Below are positions 21,144-33,660 of a stretch of DNA of 64,000 bases, piece by piece. The first letter of the stretch is position 1; each line of letters opens with the position of its first letter. The position numbers were made by a program, and so were the translations under genes. The notes below the pieces were generated by a model. It was not told the origin of the DNA. It made no database searches and saw only the letters and a list, made by a program, of their open reading frames with translations. This stretch comes from Isoetes taiwanensis (lineage: Eukaryota; Streptophyta; Lycopodiopsida; Isoetales; Isoetaceae): the NCBI GenBank assembly GCA_021234155.1, contig JAJEKV010000051.1:9322105-9386104 (forward strand), written 5' to 3'.

Positions 21144-21359
21144 CAGTGTTGGGCAAAGTTTTTAAACCCAATGGGAAATTTTTCTACTCTTTTATCAAAT
21201 AGCCGGATATTTTCAGTTCCCAATCGGAAATTTGTATTACTCTTATACAAATATGCATAAAAATCTATCGGAATTTTTCCTACAATGTGCTAACTCAACC
21301 GGAAATTCTTAGTTTCAACCGGAACAAACCTTCTCTACCCCGGAATTTGCCCAACAGTG
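21144..21359. mobile_element. hAT-type MITE (216 bp) with perfect 8-bp target duplication
   Basis: The ends are CAGTGTTGGGCAAA and TTTGCCCAACAGTG, inverted with one mismatch in 14. The element is flanked on both sides by GCTGGGCA (21136-21143 and 21360-21367). An 8-bp duplication and CA...TG ends are hAT hallmarks. The interior is AT-rich, non-coding and has CCGGAAATT-like repeats. It is non-autonomous and would have needed a hAT transposase in trans. Confidence 0.9.
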
Positions 21360-21367
21360 GCTGGGCA

Positions 21368-24300
21368 CCATTCTTTCTTCATTCTTACCTTTAACTCTTT
21401 GAAGCACTTCTATAACCTCCATTTCACGCATGTGGCAACATCGGTCCCCATTAAGGGTGGCCACATGATTATTTTTTCCTTCCTACCAGCAGATTTTCAT
21501 GTAAAAATGGAGGTGGAGATGTAAAAACGGAGGTGGAGGCCTCTGTATCAAATCGGAGGCCAGTTTTCAATCTTCCACTCCTGAGTGGGGTGCATCCAGA
21601 AAAACTAGTTTAATTTGTTGCTTCTCCTCTCTTCTGCAGCTCTTCCCCCTTCATTTTCCCTCTCTTCGCCTCTGTCGTAGCTGCTCTCGTATCAGATTCA
21701 GATACGGAGGTGGAGGCAGCAAACATTGCATGTGGCGACCCCTATTATCACCTCTTTTTGGGTTGCCCGAAGGGGAAACCCTAGGCATTGTGTGTGAGGT
21801 TTTGGAATATTCATAAAAAGTTTCTAATTTGATAGTAGACACGTGGTCTGCTGTAAATTTTGATGGTTGAGATTGTTTGAAAGCTAAGAGTAGCAGTTAT
21901 AAATAAGAGATTCTCCGTGCACAGGTTTTTACCTAATTTGGGTATGACTATGAGCATATCCTATGTAGCTAGTAGCCGTATGTTTGCATGTAGGTGCTCA
22001 AATTAACTTCAATAAGATCTTCGCATGTATGGTTCGAATATGGATCATCTTGTTGTTAATCAGATTGCGTTATCCATAAAAGTCTTCATTCTAGGTTGGG
22101 CTTTTGCAGGCCTAGTTTCCATGAGAATGTTCTATTCGAGAAACTGAATCTATTGTAAGCAAGTTCATCACGGAGATCTCGAGTGCAGATGAAGGTAAGT
22201 AGTCGTGAACGATTGGAGTAGGTAGTGCAACAACTATAGCCTCGCAAGGGTTTCTTGGGGGCATTTGTCAGGATTCGAGAGGATACATGTAAATTGTTGT
22301 TATTCTTGCTAAAGATCACTTGTTTGCCCTTCTTTAGATGCCATTCTTCTTGCAATAAGAACTACGTATAACAGTGGGATGGAGACAAGAAGCTTGAAAT
22401 GGATCACTACATTCCATTTTTCTATAATTGCCTTGCTCAAGCCATTGATATGCAAAAAACCCTGGATATTTGTGTTCAAAGGATGAAATTGCAGATTCTC
22501 AGTAGGGTCCCAGGCACATGGCGTGAATAGTTAGATCTCTATTGGTAAAAAAATTTCCAAATTTATTGTACTTAATATACACACTCTTACATAATACTAT
22601 CTATCCTTCTATACCACAATGGAAAAAAATAAAATCTCCCATTATTCGAGGTTCATACTCGGGATTTTAACTCCGAGACAGAAGATCTAGACTTTTAGTG
22701 CTACTTGAGAAATGGCCAGTTCTCGATCTTGGTCCTTCAAGGTCATGGATCCGATACAATTGTGACATCCCCTGCTCATAGGAGGGCCCATATGCTTGGT
22801 TTGGCAATGAATTTTGGTAATCGTTCCTTTATTCTTGAAATAAGATGATAATGTGGTGGCATTGATTCCAATCCCAATTATTTTCTAATGTAAGCAGAGA
22901 TTCAAACGTTTTTATAATTCTAGGCATTCTTGAAGAACTGATAAGACTTCTCAATCTACTTTTAACATGTCAAATCTCTATTCAACTTTAACCATTTAAT
23001 GCCATAATCTCATATCTTGAGAGATGTTTGTCAGGGAAATGCCAAAAGGATGTGAGATAATGAAGCATTAGCATGTTAAAGTGCAATGTAACGTTTGTTC
23101 AAATTGCCAACACAATGCATGCCTGATACTATAATAAGCATCAGATCAAAGTAAAGGAGTCCAACCTGCTTACATTGCTATACATCTACTATTTTTCTAT
23201 ACAACTAGTCGGCTATCACTCCACTGTTGTCAGCAATGTACAATGTTTAACTATAATTATTAGATTACTTCTTCAGTCATGACACTTGCTAGCCTTGAAT
23301 CAGCATCGTGAGGAAATTTTGGACAAAAACAAAACCTAGAGAAAATAGTAATGCCATCACGCAAACACTTGTAGTGGCAAGTTGTATGCAAGGTCCATAG
23401 TTTGGAGCATACCAGTATGATAGAACATTGACATGTATTCTATTTGTGATGTATGTTGGCACTTTCCTCTAGCAGCTTTAACAACCTGGTGACAATGGAG
23501 CTTAATAGCTAGTATACATGATATCTTATTGTTCCCTTTTGTAGATACTTATACTAGTGGTATGCAATAGTATTATAGTGCCTCATTCCAGTTTTGCATC
23601 CACATAATGGGCATGAATTAACCTAAAATGATGACCAAAATACTCTACCCAATTTTCAGAAGGAGACATTTGCTTACATCACTTTTATAGGATACAAAAG
23701 TATGAGCTTTGGGGCTGTTTCATAAGCTAGCCTTTAGTTTCTATCCCAAGGCTTCAACTTTCCATTTGGCACCTACTTCTTTATGGGTGGTTTGTAAAAT
23801 GGGGTACATAGAACTGCTTAAGTCGGCTTGGATCTTAGATTTATTGAAAAAATCTATTGATTCAATGAGGGCAATCTATCGTGCGACAACACCTTGTTTG
23901 AATTGCATCATGACGTAAAATTTGTTTCTTCTTCTATAGCTCACTTCAATACAAACTCAACATGTATTTGATCAACTTGGGAAAGGGTTTTGGGACCCCA
24001 TTCCAACAACTCAGAGGGGCCTGGCAACCGACGATAGCCACTCTCGAGCAACCATTGGTATCCAGGCGCGGGTCTCCCGTGTCCTAGAACAAAATTGGAG
24101 TTCTTGGATGAATGGCTAAGCAATCGCATCTATCTAGCACCTTGGTCAGAGGTGGATCTGAGTATAGAGGGATGTTATCTAATGGTATAACTTGTAAATT
24201 AAGTTAAGACATAAGTTTTTAACTAACAATGTAATCTTTTTTTGTAAGGACCTATGGTATAATTAATGCCCTCTATAATTTGTGTATGCTTAAGTGCAAA

Positions 24301-25985
24301 AAGCATAAAAAAACACAATAAACTATTAATGACATTCATGTACCACATCATGGAAAACAACTATATGTAGGAAACAAACATCTAACTGCATCTGTGTTGA
24401 CACTTGTTAGTAAATCTGAACAATGGCTTTGCATACGTGATAATAGCCTTATATTATAGATAGTTCTGTGGATTTTAGATGAGAAAAACATCTAGTTGCC
24501 TTCTTCATAGCTTCAGGACGTCGTCTTTCATGAACTGAGCATAGTACCTTCACAAAAGAGCAAAGAAAATAAGGAGTCAAAAAATACGGTCGCTCCAGCC
24601 ACAAAACTCAGCATTATGTGCATTGCTTTGTTAGAATCAATTTGCATAAGGTGCAGAGGAGCCTATTAACCTAATCTCCTTGTCTTGCCTCCTCATCAAG
24701 CAATTGAAAGCAATTAAAATTTCTATTTGTTTTGCCACATCAAAGATGCATAAGATATTTCTACTTTGAAATATTGTGATATGGGCAAATCAAGACTGTT
24801 GGCTGGAATATTCAATGGTTGCGATCCGACCATGTCACAACATTCGAGGTAGAGATGTATTTGTATTGCCATGTAGCGAGGTTCACATTGTTATATAGGC
24901 CTTATGCTTTCAATCATTGGAACCACAAGTATTGTATTTTATCTAGATATTCAAGTTGTTTTTCATCTTTTAGTTCCAATTCATTGGAACCTATCCATGA
25001 AATGTTGGATAGGGTTACTAACATGCCATTTATTTAGCGGTGCAAAGTGACCACTACTTTGTGTCTTCATTCACGTTCTTGCCATAACAAACAATACTTT
25101 ATGACGGCCATTGATGAAAAGATCGTGCATAGCTTGTAATTATGGTAAAGCACATGTAAAAGGACCATATTTCCAAAGTTGCTCCAATTTGAAACTCCTT
25201 TACGCTGCTCAAACTCAGAATGGCTTTATATTGATTGAGCCATTTAACTTTTAAACAGTATGTATCATACTTTTAAAGTGACCTCTCAGCTAAAAATTCA
25301 AATAATAAGAAGTTTTATAGTATTATAGTATGATTTTCCTTTGTTGCGTTATCTTCCCTTTCCTTCTTCCCTTTTGATAGTTGGCCAATATATTCCTAGA
25401 TCAATGTAAGGCATTTGGACACAATTGACAATTGGTATTGTGGTCACCTTACATCACTATCATGTAGGGTTCAAAAGAAGTAATCACATTACTCAAAGAT
25501 TTCAAGCATCAACCTAGAAGTTCTTCAACCAAGTTGGACTGCCACGCATGGAGCACCTCTGTCATTTTCTTGGTTATCGCTCTCCTCAGATATCCTTTGG
25601 TGCATTGGAAAATTCTGGATTGTAAGCTTCCCAATAGTTTATAGTATTAATATGGATTTGAGGTGCTCCATTTAGACCTCCATAGTTACCCCGGTATGCC
25701 CTCTTGTAGGGGTAGTCTTCTATTTTGAATTCTTAGCTAGCTATAAACTCTGCTCCCATTCTATAACAATTTTGGGCGTTATTTTTGTCTGCCTATCGCA
25801 CCAGAAAAACCAGCGGACGTGGCATTTTTTCCACGTCAAGGGGGCTGCAAAACCAATGTCCCCCAGTTAAAATGGTTGTTCAGAGTAATAATTGTTTTTT
25901 AGTTGCCCACTGGACCATCTGTAGTCCATGGACCAGAATTGGTTCATAATACCTCTGCCACTTAAACCCATATAGAGAGAAACTT
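21368..25985. other. Long gene-free stretch
   Basis: Nothing coding is supported. Notable bits: a terminal-hairpin motif at 21755-21785 (minus strand GGGCAACCCAAAAA, see 48062); and a degraded tRNA-like string near 22650-22700 with a B-box-like part. The remainder is AT-rich, with short meaningless frames on both strands. Confidence 0.45.
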
Positions 25986-26072
25986 CTCCTTCCTTCCTGC
26001 CTTCCTTCCCATAACCCGTTGGGTTCCCGTGGACGTAAAAATTCATCTTATCTTATCTTATCTTTTGAATCT
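25986..26072 (+). mobile_element. Truncated LINE/SINE 3' end with CTTAT-repeat tail
   Basis: CCGTTGGGTTCCCGTGGACG is followed by TAAAAATT and three to four CTTAT units. It shares its terminal block with 33600-33660, 9434-9478 and, more loosely, the LINE end at 39190-39227. The 5' limit is uncertain. Confidence 0.6.
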
Positions 26073-26818
26073 TTGCTTAATTCTTTATGATCTATATAAG
26101 AAATGCATGACCAATGGTTCACCCATACGTTGTGGCGATTGTGCAAATCTCATACAATATAGCAGTTTTCGTACTAGTCCAGAACTGCATTCTTCAAGTT
26201 TTCTAGCACAAAGGGGTTCAAAACTTGCAAAAATCAAAGGTAAATGACCTTTTACGATAAACTAGCAGTAGGATAGGCCTGCAACAAGGGATGTTGAAGA
26301 AAAAGAAGGGTTGTGGGCAGATGATGAAGCTAAATGAAGATATTTTGAATACAGATGATATGGAATGCATAGTGAGAAATATTATTTCTATGTACATGTA
26401 GTGATTTTTAGCCTTTTTTAAGGCAAGGGAATGGGCTTTCTTTATTTGGCAACACAATACAAGTATAAACATTCCATTCCTACTAGCATACTAATCCTAA
26501 CACTATAATGCATGCATAACCAGCAATTTCAACATTTTGCTACTCAATGGGGTACATGCGATTGAAGGTACAGTTGTTCCAATTTGTGGGTTGGTATTAT
26601 CGATCAGAGATATATATATCATTCAAAAAATACAAAGCAATCAAGTCTATATTTTAGAAAAGGCAATCCTTATTAGGATAAGATATCACGAAGATTTTCA
26701 GATTAATGAGAAAGATTGGCTCTTTATCTGAGACATTGTGAGAGAATTTATTCACCTAGTGCTGTGATGCATTTTTCCTCCAATTCAACTAAACTTGCAG
26801 GCTTTGGTGCCTAAGGCA

Positions 26819-27641
26819 GGGAAGAGCATAAACTTGTGGACTGGTTTATGAACTAAGTATTTTCCAATGTTAATAAATGATTAATCCCACATTCCACATT
26901 ACATTCGTTATACCCTACATTCACTACATGTGTTCAACTACAATATCCAAGCTTCTTAGTAATTAATTTGTTTTTGTTAGGGCCCGAAGGGCCCAATTTT
27001 TTTTTTTTTAAAACAACCCACATAACTATCATTAACATTAATTCACATAAACCATTACATCCAACACTTTTAGATTAAAATCCCCCTAAAACCCCCTTTG
27101 GTTTGGGTGCATATTCACACGAGGGGTGACTCCGGGCAACGAGAGCTGTTGGATAGGTATATTCACCCCTTATTCCTTAATCTACACCGTACGTAAAGTT
27201 CCTCGTTTGTGGGGTATGCAAGTACAAAATTTGCTATACTGTATAACAAGATTCGTATAATACTATAAGATTTCAAGCGGAATACTATATGGTGTTGATT
27301 TTGTACGTGCAAAATACAATTATGAGGGCTCTCGCCCCCTACGCCACCCTCGTGTGAATATGCACCCAAACCAAAGGGGGTTTTAGGGGATTTTAATCTA
27401 AAAGTGTTGGATGTAATGGTTTATGTGAATTAATGTTAATGATAGTTATGTGGGTTGTTTTAAAAAAAATGGGCCCTTCGCCCTAACAAAACAAATTAAT
27501 TACTAAGAAGCTTGATATTGTAGTTGAACACATGTAGTGAATGTAGGGTATAACGAATGTAATGTGGAATGTGGGATTAATCATTTATTAACATTGAAAA
27601 ATACTTAGTTCATAAACCATCCACAAGTTTATGCTCTTCCC
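26819..27641. mobile_element. Foldback element, long palindrome (copy 1)
   Basis: Left arm 26819-about 27145 and right arm about 27325-27641 are almost perfect reverse complements over more than 300 bp, separated by a loop of about 180 bp. Inner landmarks are GTTAGGGC...GAAGGGCCCA and a T run on the left (26976-27010), mirrored at 27455-27486. The loop and inner arms recur at 35898-36523, so this is a dispersed family. The outer arms (26819-26975 and 27487-27641) are unique to this copy. No transposase is encoded. The transcript would form a very long hairpin, a plausible source of small RNAs. Confidence 0.9.
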
Positions 27642-28348
27642 ATAAGAGGTCCACGTGCTACTTTTGGCGGAAGATGCAAAGCATGTGGAGATGTGTTGGT
27701 GTATGTATTGCAACGATTTATATGGTAGTTGCCAACAAGGAATGTCCGAGTCCATGCATGCCCCTTCAAAAGTAAACTATAACAAGAGTTAAAGATAATA
27801 ATTCTAAATAAGTGAAAAGATGATTCTTACAAGGAAGAAATGCCCAAATGAGATTTAACCAAATGCTTCACCATCTGTTTACTATGATTGAGATCTCACC
27901 AAATGCTTCACCATCTCGTTACTAATAAATACAACTAATGTTTCACCATATTGAAATGATATCTTTGCTAAGTTGAGAGAGTCGTCTTCTTATAAATGAT
28001 TTGTTTTACAATAAAAGCAAATAACATAACACTTTTTGTTGGAGAAGATATATTTTCGAAAGATCATTGCAAAGCATACGAGATGATGTTACTTTATGAA
28101 ACTCTCTCGATCCATATCCCGCTTGTAATATGGATCGTGGCAATGTGGAATATTGCCTAATCTGAAAAAAAAAAGCAAGAAACTGTGGAAGTTGTTACAG
28201 ATGATTATTCTTATTTGCAGAACTCACAATAAAATCAGGTATCCATCCATATCCTATGGCAATATTAGCTAATCTAAGGAACGAGCAACAGAATCTGCTT
28301 GTTTACATATTTAATGTAGGAAGAGCTAAAAAAGAAATATAATGCACC
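27642..28348. other. Gene-free stretch
   Basis: AT-rich, no supported gene. A short phrase (AAATGCTTCACCATCT) is repeated at about 27861 and 27900, a minor local duplication. Confidence 0.45.
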
Positions 28349-29049
28349 CGGTTATGATTCATGGCCAAATTTGCTTGCTTTAAAAGACCCCTAGATCATG
28401 TTAATGAGATACAAAAACCAAGCACTTATTTTAAGCAAGCAAACACAAGAACAATATATTTACCGAATATGGCCATCGGTTTCTACTTTTACGTACCGCC
28501 GCGCATACAAAACCCGCTTTTTTTTTCTTTTAATCGACCTTTGCTCATCACCGCTGCGGAACCTCTAGCCGGATCCGGATGTAGACAAAATGGCACTGTT
28601 CTGGATCACACAAGAGCGGTGCAAAATGGAAATCAAACACGAAGTTGACTATAACGTGAGGTAACGCTGCTGGCAAATCCCTGACTCCATCTTGCATCCG
28701 AGTATGATTCATGGCTAAATTTGCTTGCTTTAAAAGACCCCGGATCCCGATTATGGTACAAAAACCAAGCACTTATTTTAAGCAAGCAAACATAAGAAGA
28801 ATAGATTTACCGAATATGGCCATCGGTTTCTACTTCTCTTTGTGCGCATACAAAACCCCTCGTTTCGCAACTATATATTCAATTGCTTTACTGACCTTTG
28901 CTCGCTGCTGCTGAACCTCTAGCTGGATCCAGATGTAGACAAAATGGCATTGTTCTGGATCACACAAGAGCAGTGCAAAATGCAAATCGAACACCAAGTT
29001 GACTATAACCTGAGATAACGCTGCTGGCAAATCCGGACTCCATGCTGCA
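28349..29049 (+). repeat. Two-copy tandem duplication, unit about 350 bp
   Basis: Units 28349-28700 and 28702-29049 both start TATGATTCATGGC and share blocks such as TTTTAAGCAAGCAAACA and CGAATATGGCCATCGGTTTC. They also share a block with GGATCCNGATGTAGACAAAA. Differences include a replaced stretch after the shared CATACAAAACCC and several substitutions. A partial echo (CAAATCCGGACT...) continues to about 29150. Neither strand encodes a recognisable protein. Confidence 0.88.
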
Positions 29050-30817
29050 CTCCAAATCCGATACAAGTACCTCAATCATCCAATGCCATATCCATCTTTG
29101 TCTGATGCAAGATCCTCACTCAGCCGCTGCCAAATCCGGACTTCAAATCCGGTACAGAGTCTTCGGCCATTATAGCATGAAAAAATCCAATCGATTTATC
29201 AGTTTGCTTCTGTATCTGAGTCCGCTTACAAGAAGCAGAAACCCTAAAATATTTTTACACTTGGGCTTGCATATCTAGCATAAACCAGAAGATCATGAGC
29301 AGGTGAATCGGCCAGCAAGCAGAATCGGCAGCAATTTGTGAAGATCTTGAAACCCTAGCAAAAGGGTTCGATGTTTGCATGCCTTTTCGGCCCCTTAAAA
29401 AAAATAATTAATACCAAAATTAGACTATGTTCCACCCTATGCAAACGAGATGAATTTAATTACAACCGTACGATTCTGCCTCTTATAAAAAATCAATGGC
29501 CAAGAAACGATGCACTCTAGAAATACTATTTAGTACACATAGATGAATACAGCCACCAAATCATAGGAAAACCTTAGCAAAAAATGTATAAAAACGCAAA
29601 AAAAAACCCCCTGTCATTATGCTACATATTAATGTAATGAGTGCTGAAATGATTGGGTCTAATTCCATGTCAATCTCAACTACACTCCACAACCTTATTC
29701 ATCAAATCAAAGGGACTGGAAAATTTAGAGAACAATAAATAGATCTTGACAGCCTACCTAAAGACAAGTTTGCACAGATTCATGTCAGCAAGAACTTATA
29801 TATGATCTTGGCCATTACTATTATATGGAGGAAATGTGTTTGGTCCAGCAAGGGTAGTGGGTGGCAAGGAGGCCTTCCAGATGCACATTTGAATATATCC
29901 AAAATGCAAAACCTATCCATAAGCAAACGAACTGGTGTCACTTCCAGTAGAGCAAATATACCCACGAACGATCAAAATTACCATAGCGGCACATGATATT
30001 TGAAAGGCTAAGACAAAGCATGCAACATTGCTTAATTTTGGCGTTGACTGTATCAAACAGTTTTATGATAATGGATAATTATGATAATTACACCAATCTT
30101 TGAATTGGATAGGTACGCAAAAATAAGAACTCCTCCAATCTCTTCCAACACATGTAAAGCTACAAAAGCTTTTTCCTTTAAGAGAAGAACTTCAGATGTA
30201 AAAATTGCCAACCTGCCAAGAGAAGAATTGACATGACACTAAAGATTGCAATAGTTGTGTGGGTTACCTCATTAAACTCCCATATAACTTCTTTCCTGCA
30301 AATAGAACAGGTGACAATTAGGATATAGTTCCAATTATAATGCAAAAATCAAATTGAAATATCTCCTCCAAATTATACTTCAATCTAAGAAAAAACATCT
30401 CCTCAAAATTTGTTCCTGTCATATCTTCAAGTTTTCTAAGTTCCAGCTCCAATTTGTATCCAAAAAAAATGATATTAGAAGTAAAAAACCATGGCAAGCT
30501 TTACAAGCTTAGAAGAAATTCTACCAGAAATGGTGCTGGTTCATAAGATAGAAAAAAGTAAATCTTAAGTATCTGTATATTCCCTTTTGGCAATATTGAC
30601 CCGATCTTTGGGTGCAACTACAGTTTTCAAGTCCAACTCTACATTCAAGACAATATTTCTTAGATATTTTCCATCCAAAAGCAAGCTAAGTGTTGTCGTA
30701 AACCGGAATTCCCATGTTGCACTCTCTCGGCAAAGTGCATTATATTTCCATATGGAGAATTTATCTATACCAAACAGAAAGAGATAATTAAATTCCTTTT
30801 CTTGAAACACGGTTGTG
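29050..30817. other. Gene-free stretch
   Basis: No supported gene, RNA gene or full mobile element. AT-rich with scattered poly(A) runs such as 29595-29610. Confidence 0.45.
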
Positions 30818-30847
30818 TCTTTTTTTTTTTTTTTTTTTTTTTTTTTT
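30818..30847. repeat. Homopolymer T run (about 30 bp)
   Basis: An uninterrupted T tract directly before the LINE fragment. It may be the reverse-complement tail of another retroposon or a slippage tract. Confidence 0.9.
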
Positions 30848-31300
30848 GGAAGGACATCATACTATTCATTATCACATGTGATTATCGAGTGTTTATATTT
30901 GTGTGCAGAGCTGAGTAGTCTTAGGTCCTGGCTGCATTCTCTTTTTGGAGTATTTTTGGATAGTCAGCACTTTCTTTTGGGTATTTATCCAAATCGGTGG
31001 ACTGCTTCTAAAAGGATTGCATTTCACATGGCAAAGTCTTGGCTAATATGGAGTGTATGGAAGCGAAGGCGAAGAAAGGTCTTTTATGATAAGCGTATTT
31101 CTTCTCAGGTGGTGCTTCAAGAAATTCGTAAGAAGTTGTATAATTGCTTTTAGATCTCCAATTGGCCTGATCGTATTAAAATTCCAATATGAAGTGATCA
31201 TCTAAAAGTGATTGATGCTTCAGGGACATTTCTTACTTTTGGAAGTACTTTGTAATATTTTGAGTGTATAATATGAAGTAAAACACGTTCTTCAAAAAAA
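30848..31300 (+). pseudogene. L1-type LINE 3' fragment
   Basis: The frame open from 30848 to 31153 encodes the C-terminal region of an L1-like polyprotein. It contains the S-H-V-I-I-E-C segment of the terminal zinc-finger region, then a W-rich block (AKSWLIWSVWKRRRRKVFYD) typical of plant L1 C-termini. A 3' untranslated part and an A-rich end (about 31290-31300) follow. RT and endonuclease are absent. Confidence 0.7.
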
Positions 31301-31319
31301 TTTTTTTTTGCATATGGCA

Positions 31320-31475
31320 GGTTTAAGGTCTCTACCACAGGACCACTTAGTCATATTTAACCCGTGACCTTGGGGCAATGGATTTTTAAGGTCCCCATTA
31401 CTAGAATGATATGGATCAGGTGTGAACCCGCGACCTCGGATGTGGCGGTTTAAGGTCCTACCACTAGACCAATGA
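31320..31475 (-). repeat. Array of three tRNA-like A-box/B-box units (period 63-64 bp)
   Basis: On the minus strand, unit 1 has A-box TTGGTCTAGTGGTA (31471-31459) and B-box GGGTTCACACC (31429-31419). Unit 2 has an A-box-like CATTCTAGTAATGG (about 31408-31395) and a B-box-like GGTCACGGGTTAAAT (about 31371-31355). Unit 3 has an A-box-like AAGTGGTCCTGTGGTAGAG (about 31350-31331) and is cut. The plus-strand word TTTAAGGTC recurs at 31322, 31385 and 31449. The A-box/B-box spacing fits a pol III internal promoter. It may be a multimeric SINE head or a decayed tRNA cluster of Asp/Gly type. Cloverleaf pairing is poor, so they are not called functional tRNAs. Confidence 0.65.
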
Positions 31476-33525
31476 GCTGCGCTTAGTTACTAAATATTTC
31501 TATTTCATTTATCATCCCATGAATTGTCCTCAAATGAAGTGATTTCTTAAACTTATATGCTTCAAATTTTAGCATAGACATCTGACGTGGACTACAATGC
31601 TAATTGCTATGCATTGCACTCCCCTCTTCCCAAATCCCACTCCTGAGAATTTCTGTGCTCAGTAACCTGGCAGTTGATATCCTCATCAGGTGGTACATGT
31701 GGAACCTTCATGTCAAACTTTGCAACTTCTGTCTGTGATAAAACATCTCAAAAAAACACCTGCGTCAATTGTTGCAGTGTTTGTTTAGATCTACAACCAT
31801 GGTAGAAGAATACTTGCTTGGGCTGTTGATAAGTTCTTGACCTCCTCCTCGACACACTAATTTGGGAGTGCTATGAGTTCCCTTTCTTAGCACTTTGATT
31901 ACTGCACTGCATCTGCCATAATTCTGGTTAGGCTATCGTCGCAGACTTGCAGGGTATCCTATCAATCCATAGCCCATCCTAATTGTTATCCACAAAAAAC
32001 CTAGTTAGTAAAAGCGCCCAGAAGGAATGTGCAACACTGTACAAATCCATGTGGAAAATCCAGAAATTGCCTTGTAAAATCCTGTAAATGGGTATCATAG
32101 TATTCAACTAAAATTGTTCTCTTTCCATTATTGGACTCTTTAGATCATGTCTATGGTTTGCAGCAACATCTAATTGCACATTGATTGCATTACCAATGTT
32201 AAAGACAACACCAGCAGAACAAGCAGGATATGAGTGTTTGTGCAAGCCGCATGAAACCCAATCCTGTTAGGAGAAACTCCACTTTGTCTGCCATAAGGCA
32301 GCAGGATAAGCTCCACAATAATTGTGTGAGTATGCACCAGTAAAAATTGGCTTCCATGTACACTGGGGCTGGTATACTGGTTGTAGCTTAAAAGAAAGAA
32401 ACATCTTGATGGTGATCATTATCACAATAAATTCTTTTACGAAGACTACACACTGTTGCTAAGAATATTACATAGAAATATTTTACAAAATGCAAGGGCG
32501 CCTATACTAACTCATTAACTAGTGCTTCACCACTCTCTGACAAAATTGGGGGAGGATTTCATTCTTTAAAAAAAGATTTCATTTGCGGCTTCAGCTATGG
32601 GTGAGGTAAGACCTTGCTGTGTACAAGAAAGTTAATGAGACAGGCAATGTTATAAGTCCTACCTAACTCCTTTACATGCTTAGATATAATGGTGGTAATA
32701 AGGTGGAAAAAAATACAGAGGATACGAGGATGTGACACAACCAAGTAGTTCCTGAGCAATGGCATGAGGAGGGCTATAATTCATAATTAAGGGCTGGCAT
32801 CACAATCAGAGTTTAAAATCATGACACTTTTATAGCTTGCTTTGTACAACGATCATAAGGCTTGAAATAATTTTGGCCACTAAGGAAACTTTCCATTATG
32901 ATCCACAAGGTAGGCCATCTGCATAAGATCCATGCATTTGAAATGTTGGGCATTGATATGCTGAAATTACTCCACCAAAGTACTTTTTAGCCTTCTTATA
33001 TATTTGATGGGGCATAAAATATTGGCCACTACTTACCTTAGATAATTTGCTAAGATACTTCGGCCTGGCCCTGTTCTGAATTGTCGCACCAAGAGGTTGT
33101 AACTTAAATGGCGAAATTATAGAACTAATTTTTTTTGTCCAAAAAATTGAAATTGGGCACATCCATACATCTTTGCGTAAAGATGATAGCCACGTTAGTA
33201 AGATGGTCTCTAGTCTCTATGATGCTCTATGCAATTGTCACAAACAAATGCATGTTGCATTTCTCTAACTAAGATTATGATAAGAACATTTGGATGTATT
33301 AAACATGTTGAATGTAGGCAAAAGCACAAATGGATTTGGTAGGATGGATCTCATTGAAACCCATATTGCAGGTACTTGGTAATTGGAAACTCACCTTAAT
33401 TTGAGTTGGAATGATGATGAGCAGATTCGAGCTGGACGATGAAGAACAAATTCGGGATGTAAATTGCAAATAGAATCAAAATAAATTTGAACCGAAGAAA
33501 AAATACTATGTTGATAGAAATGCCT
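31476..33525. other. Mostly gene-free; one or two unidentified exon-like pieces
   Basis: On the minus strand, after a plausible acceptor (TTTTATCACAG, about 31742), an open stretch reads TEVAKFDMKVPHVPPDEDI and runs to about 31625. A second minus-strand stretch near 32390-32240 reads VYQPQCTWKPIFTGAYSHN before a stop. I cannot assign either to a family. They could be exons of one decayed gene. Nothing else is supported here. Confidence 0.3.
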
Positions 33526-33660
33526 CCCCCGAAAACCCTTCGGGGCGGGGGTTTTTTAATCCTGGTAGTAATACGCCTGCTGCTCTCTCTTTGTACTTGG
33601 GTCCCATAGGCCAGTTGGTCTCCGTGGACGATAAAATCATATTCTATTCTATTCTATTCC
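33526..33660 (+). mobile_element. Truncated LINE/SINE 3' end with ATTCT-repeat tail
   Basis: GGCCAGTTGGTCTCCGTGGA and CGATAAAATC are followed by four ATTCT units (33638-33658). It aligns with the ends at 26030, 9478 (minus strand) and 39190. Just upstream, CCCCGAA...TTCGGGG at 33526-33555 forms a small GC hairpin that may belong to the element. Confidence 0.6.

Noticed and set aside
33526-33555. GC hairpin followed by T run, like a rho-independent terminator
   Set aside because: The context is plant nuclear DNA and the structure sits in a retroposon 3' end, so a bacterial-type terminator reading is not justified.
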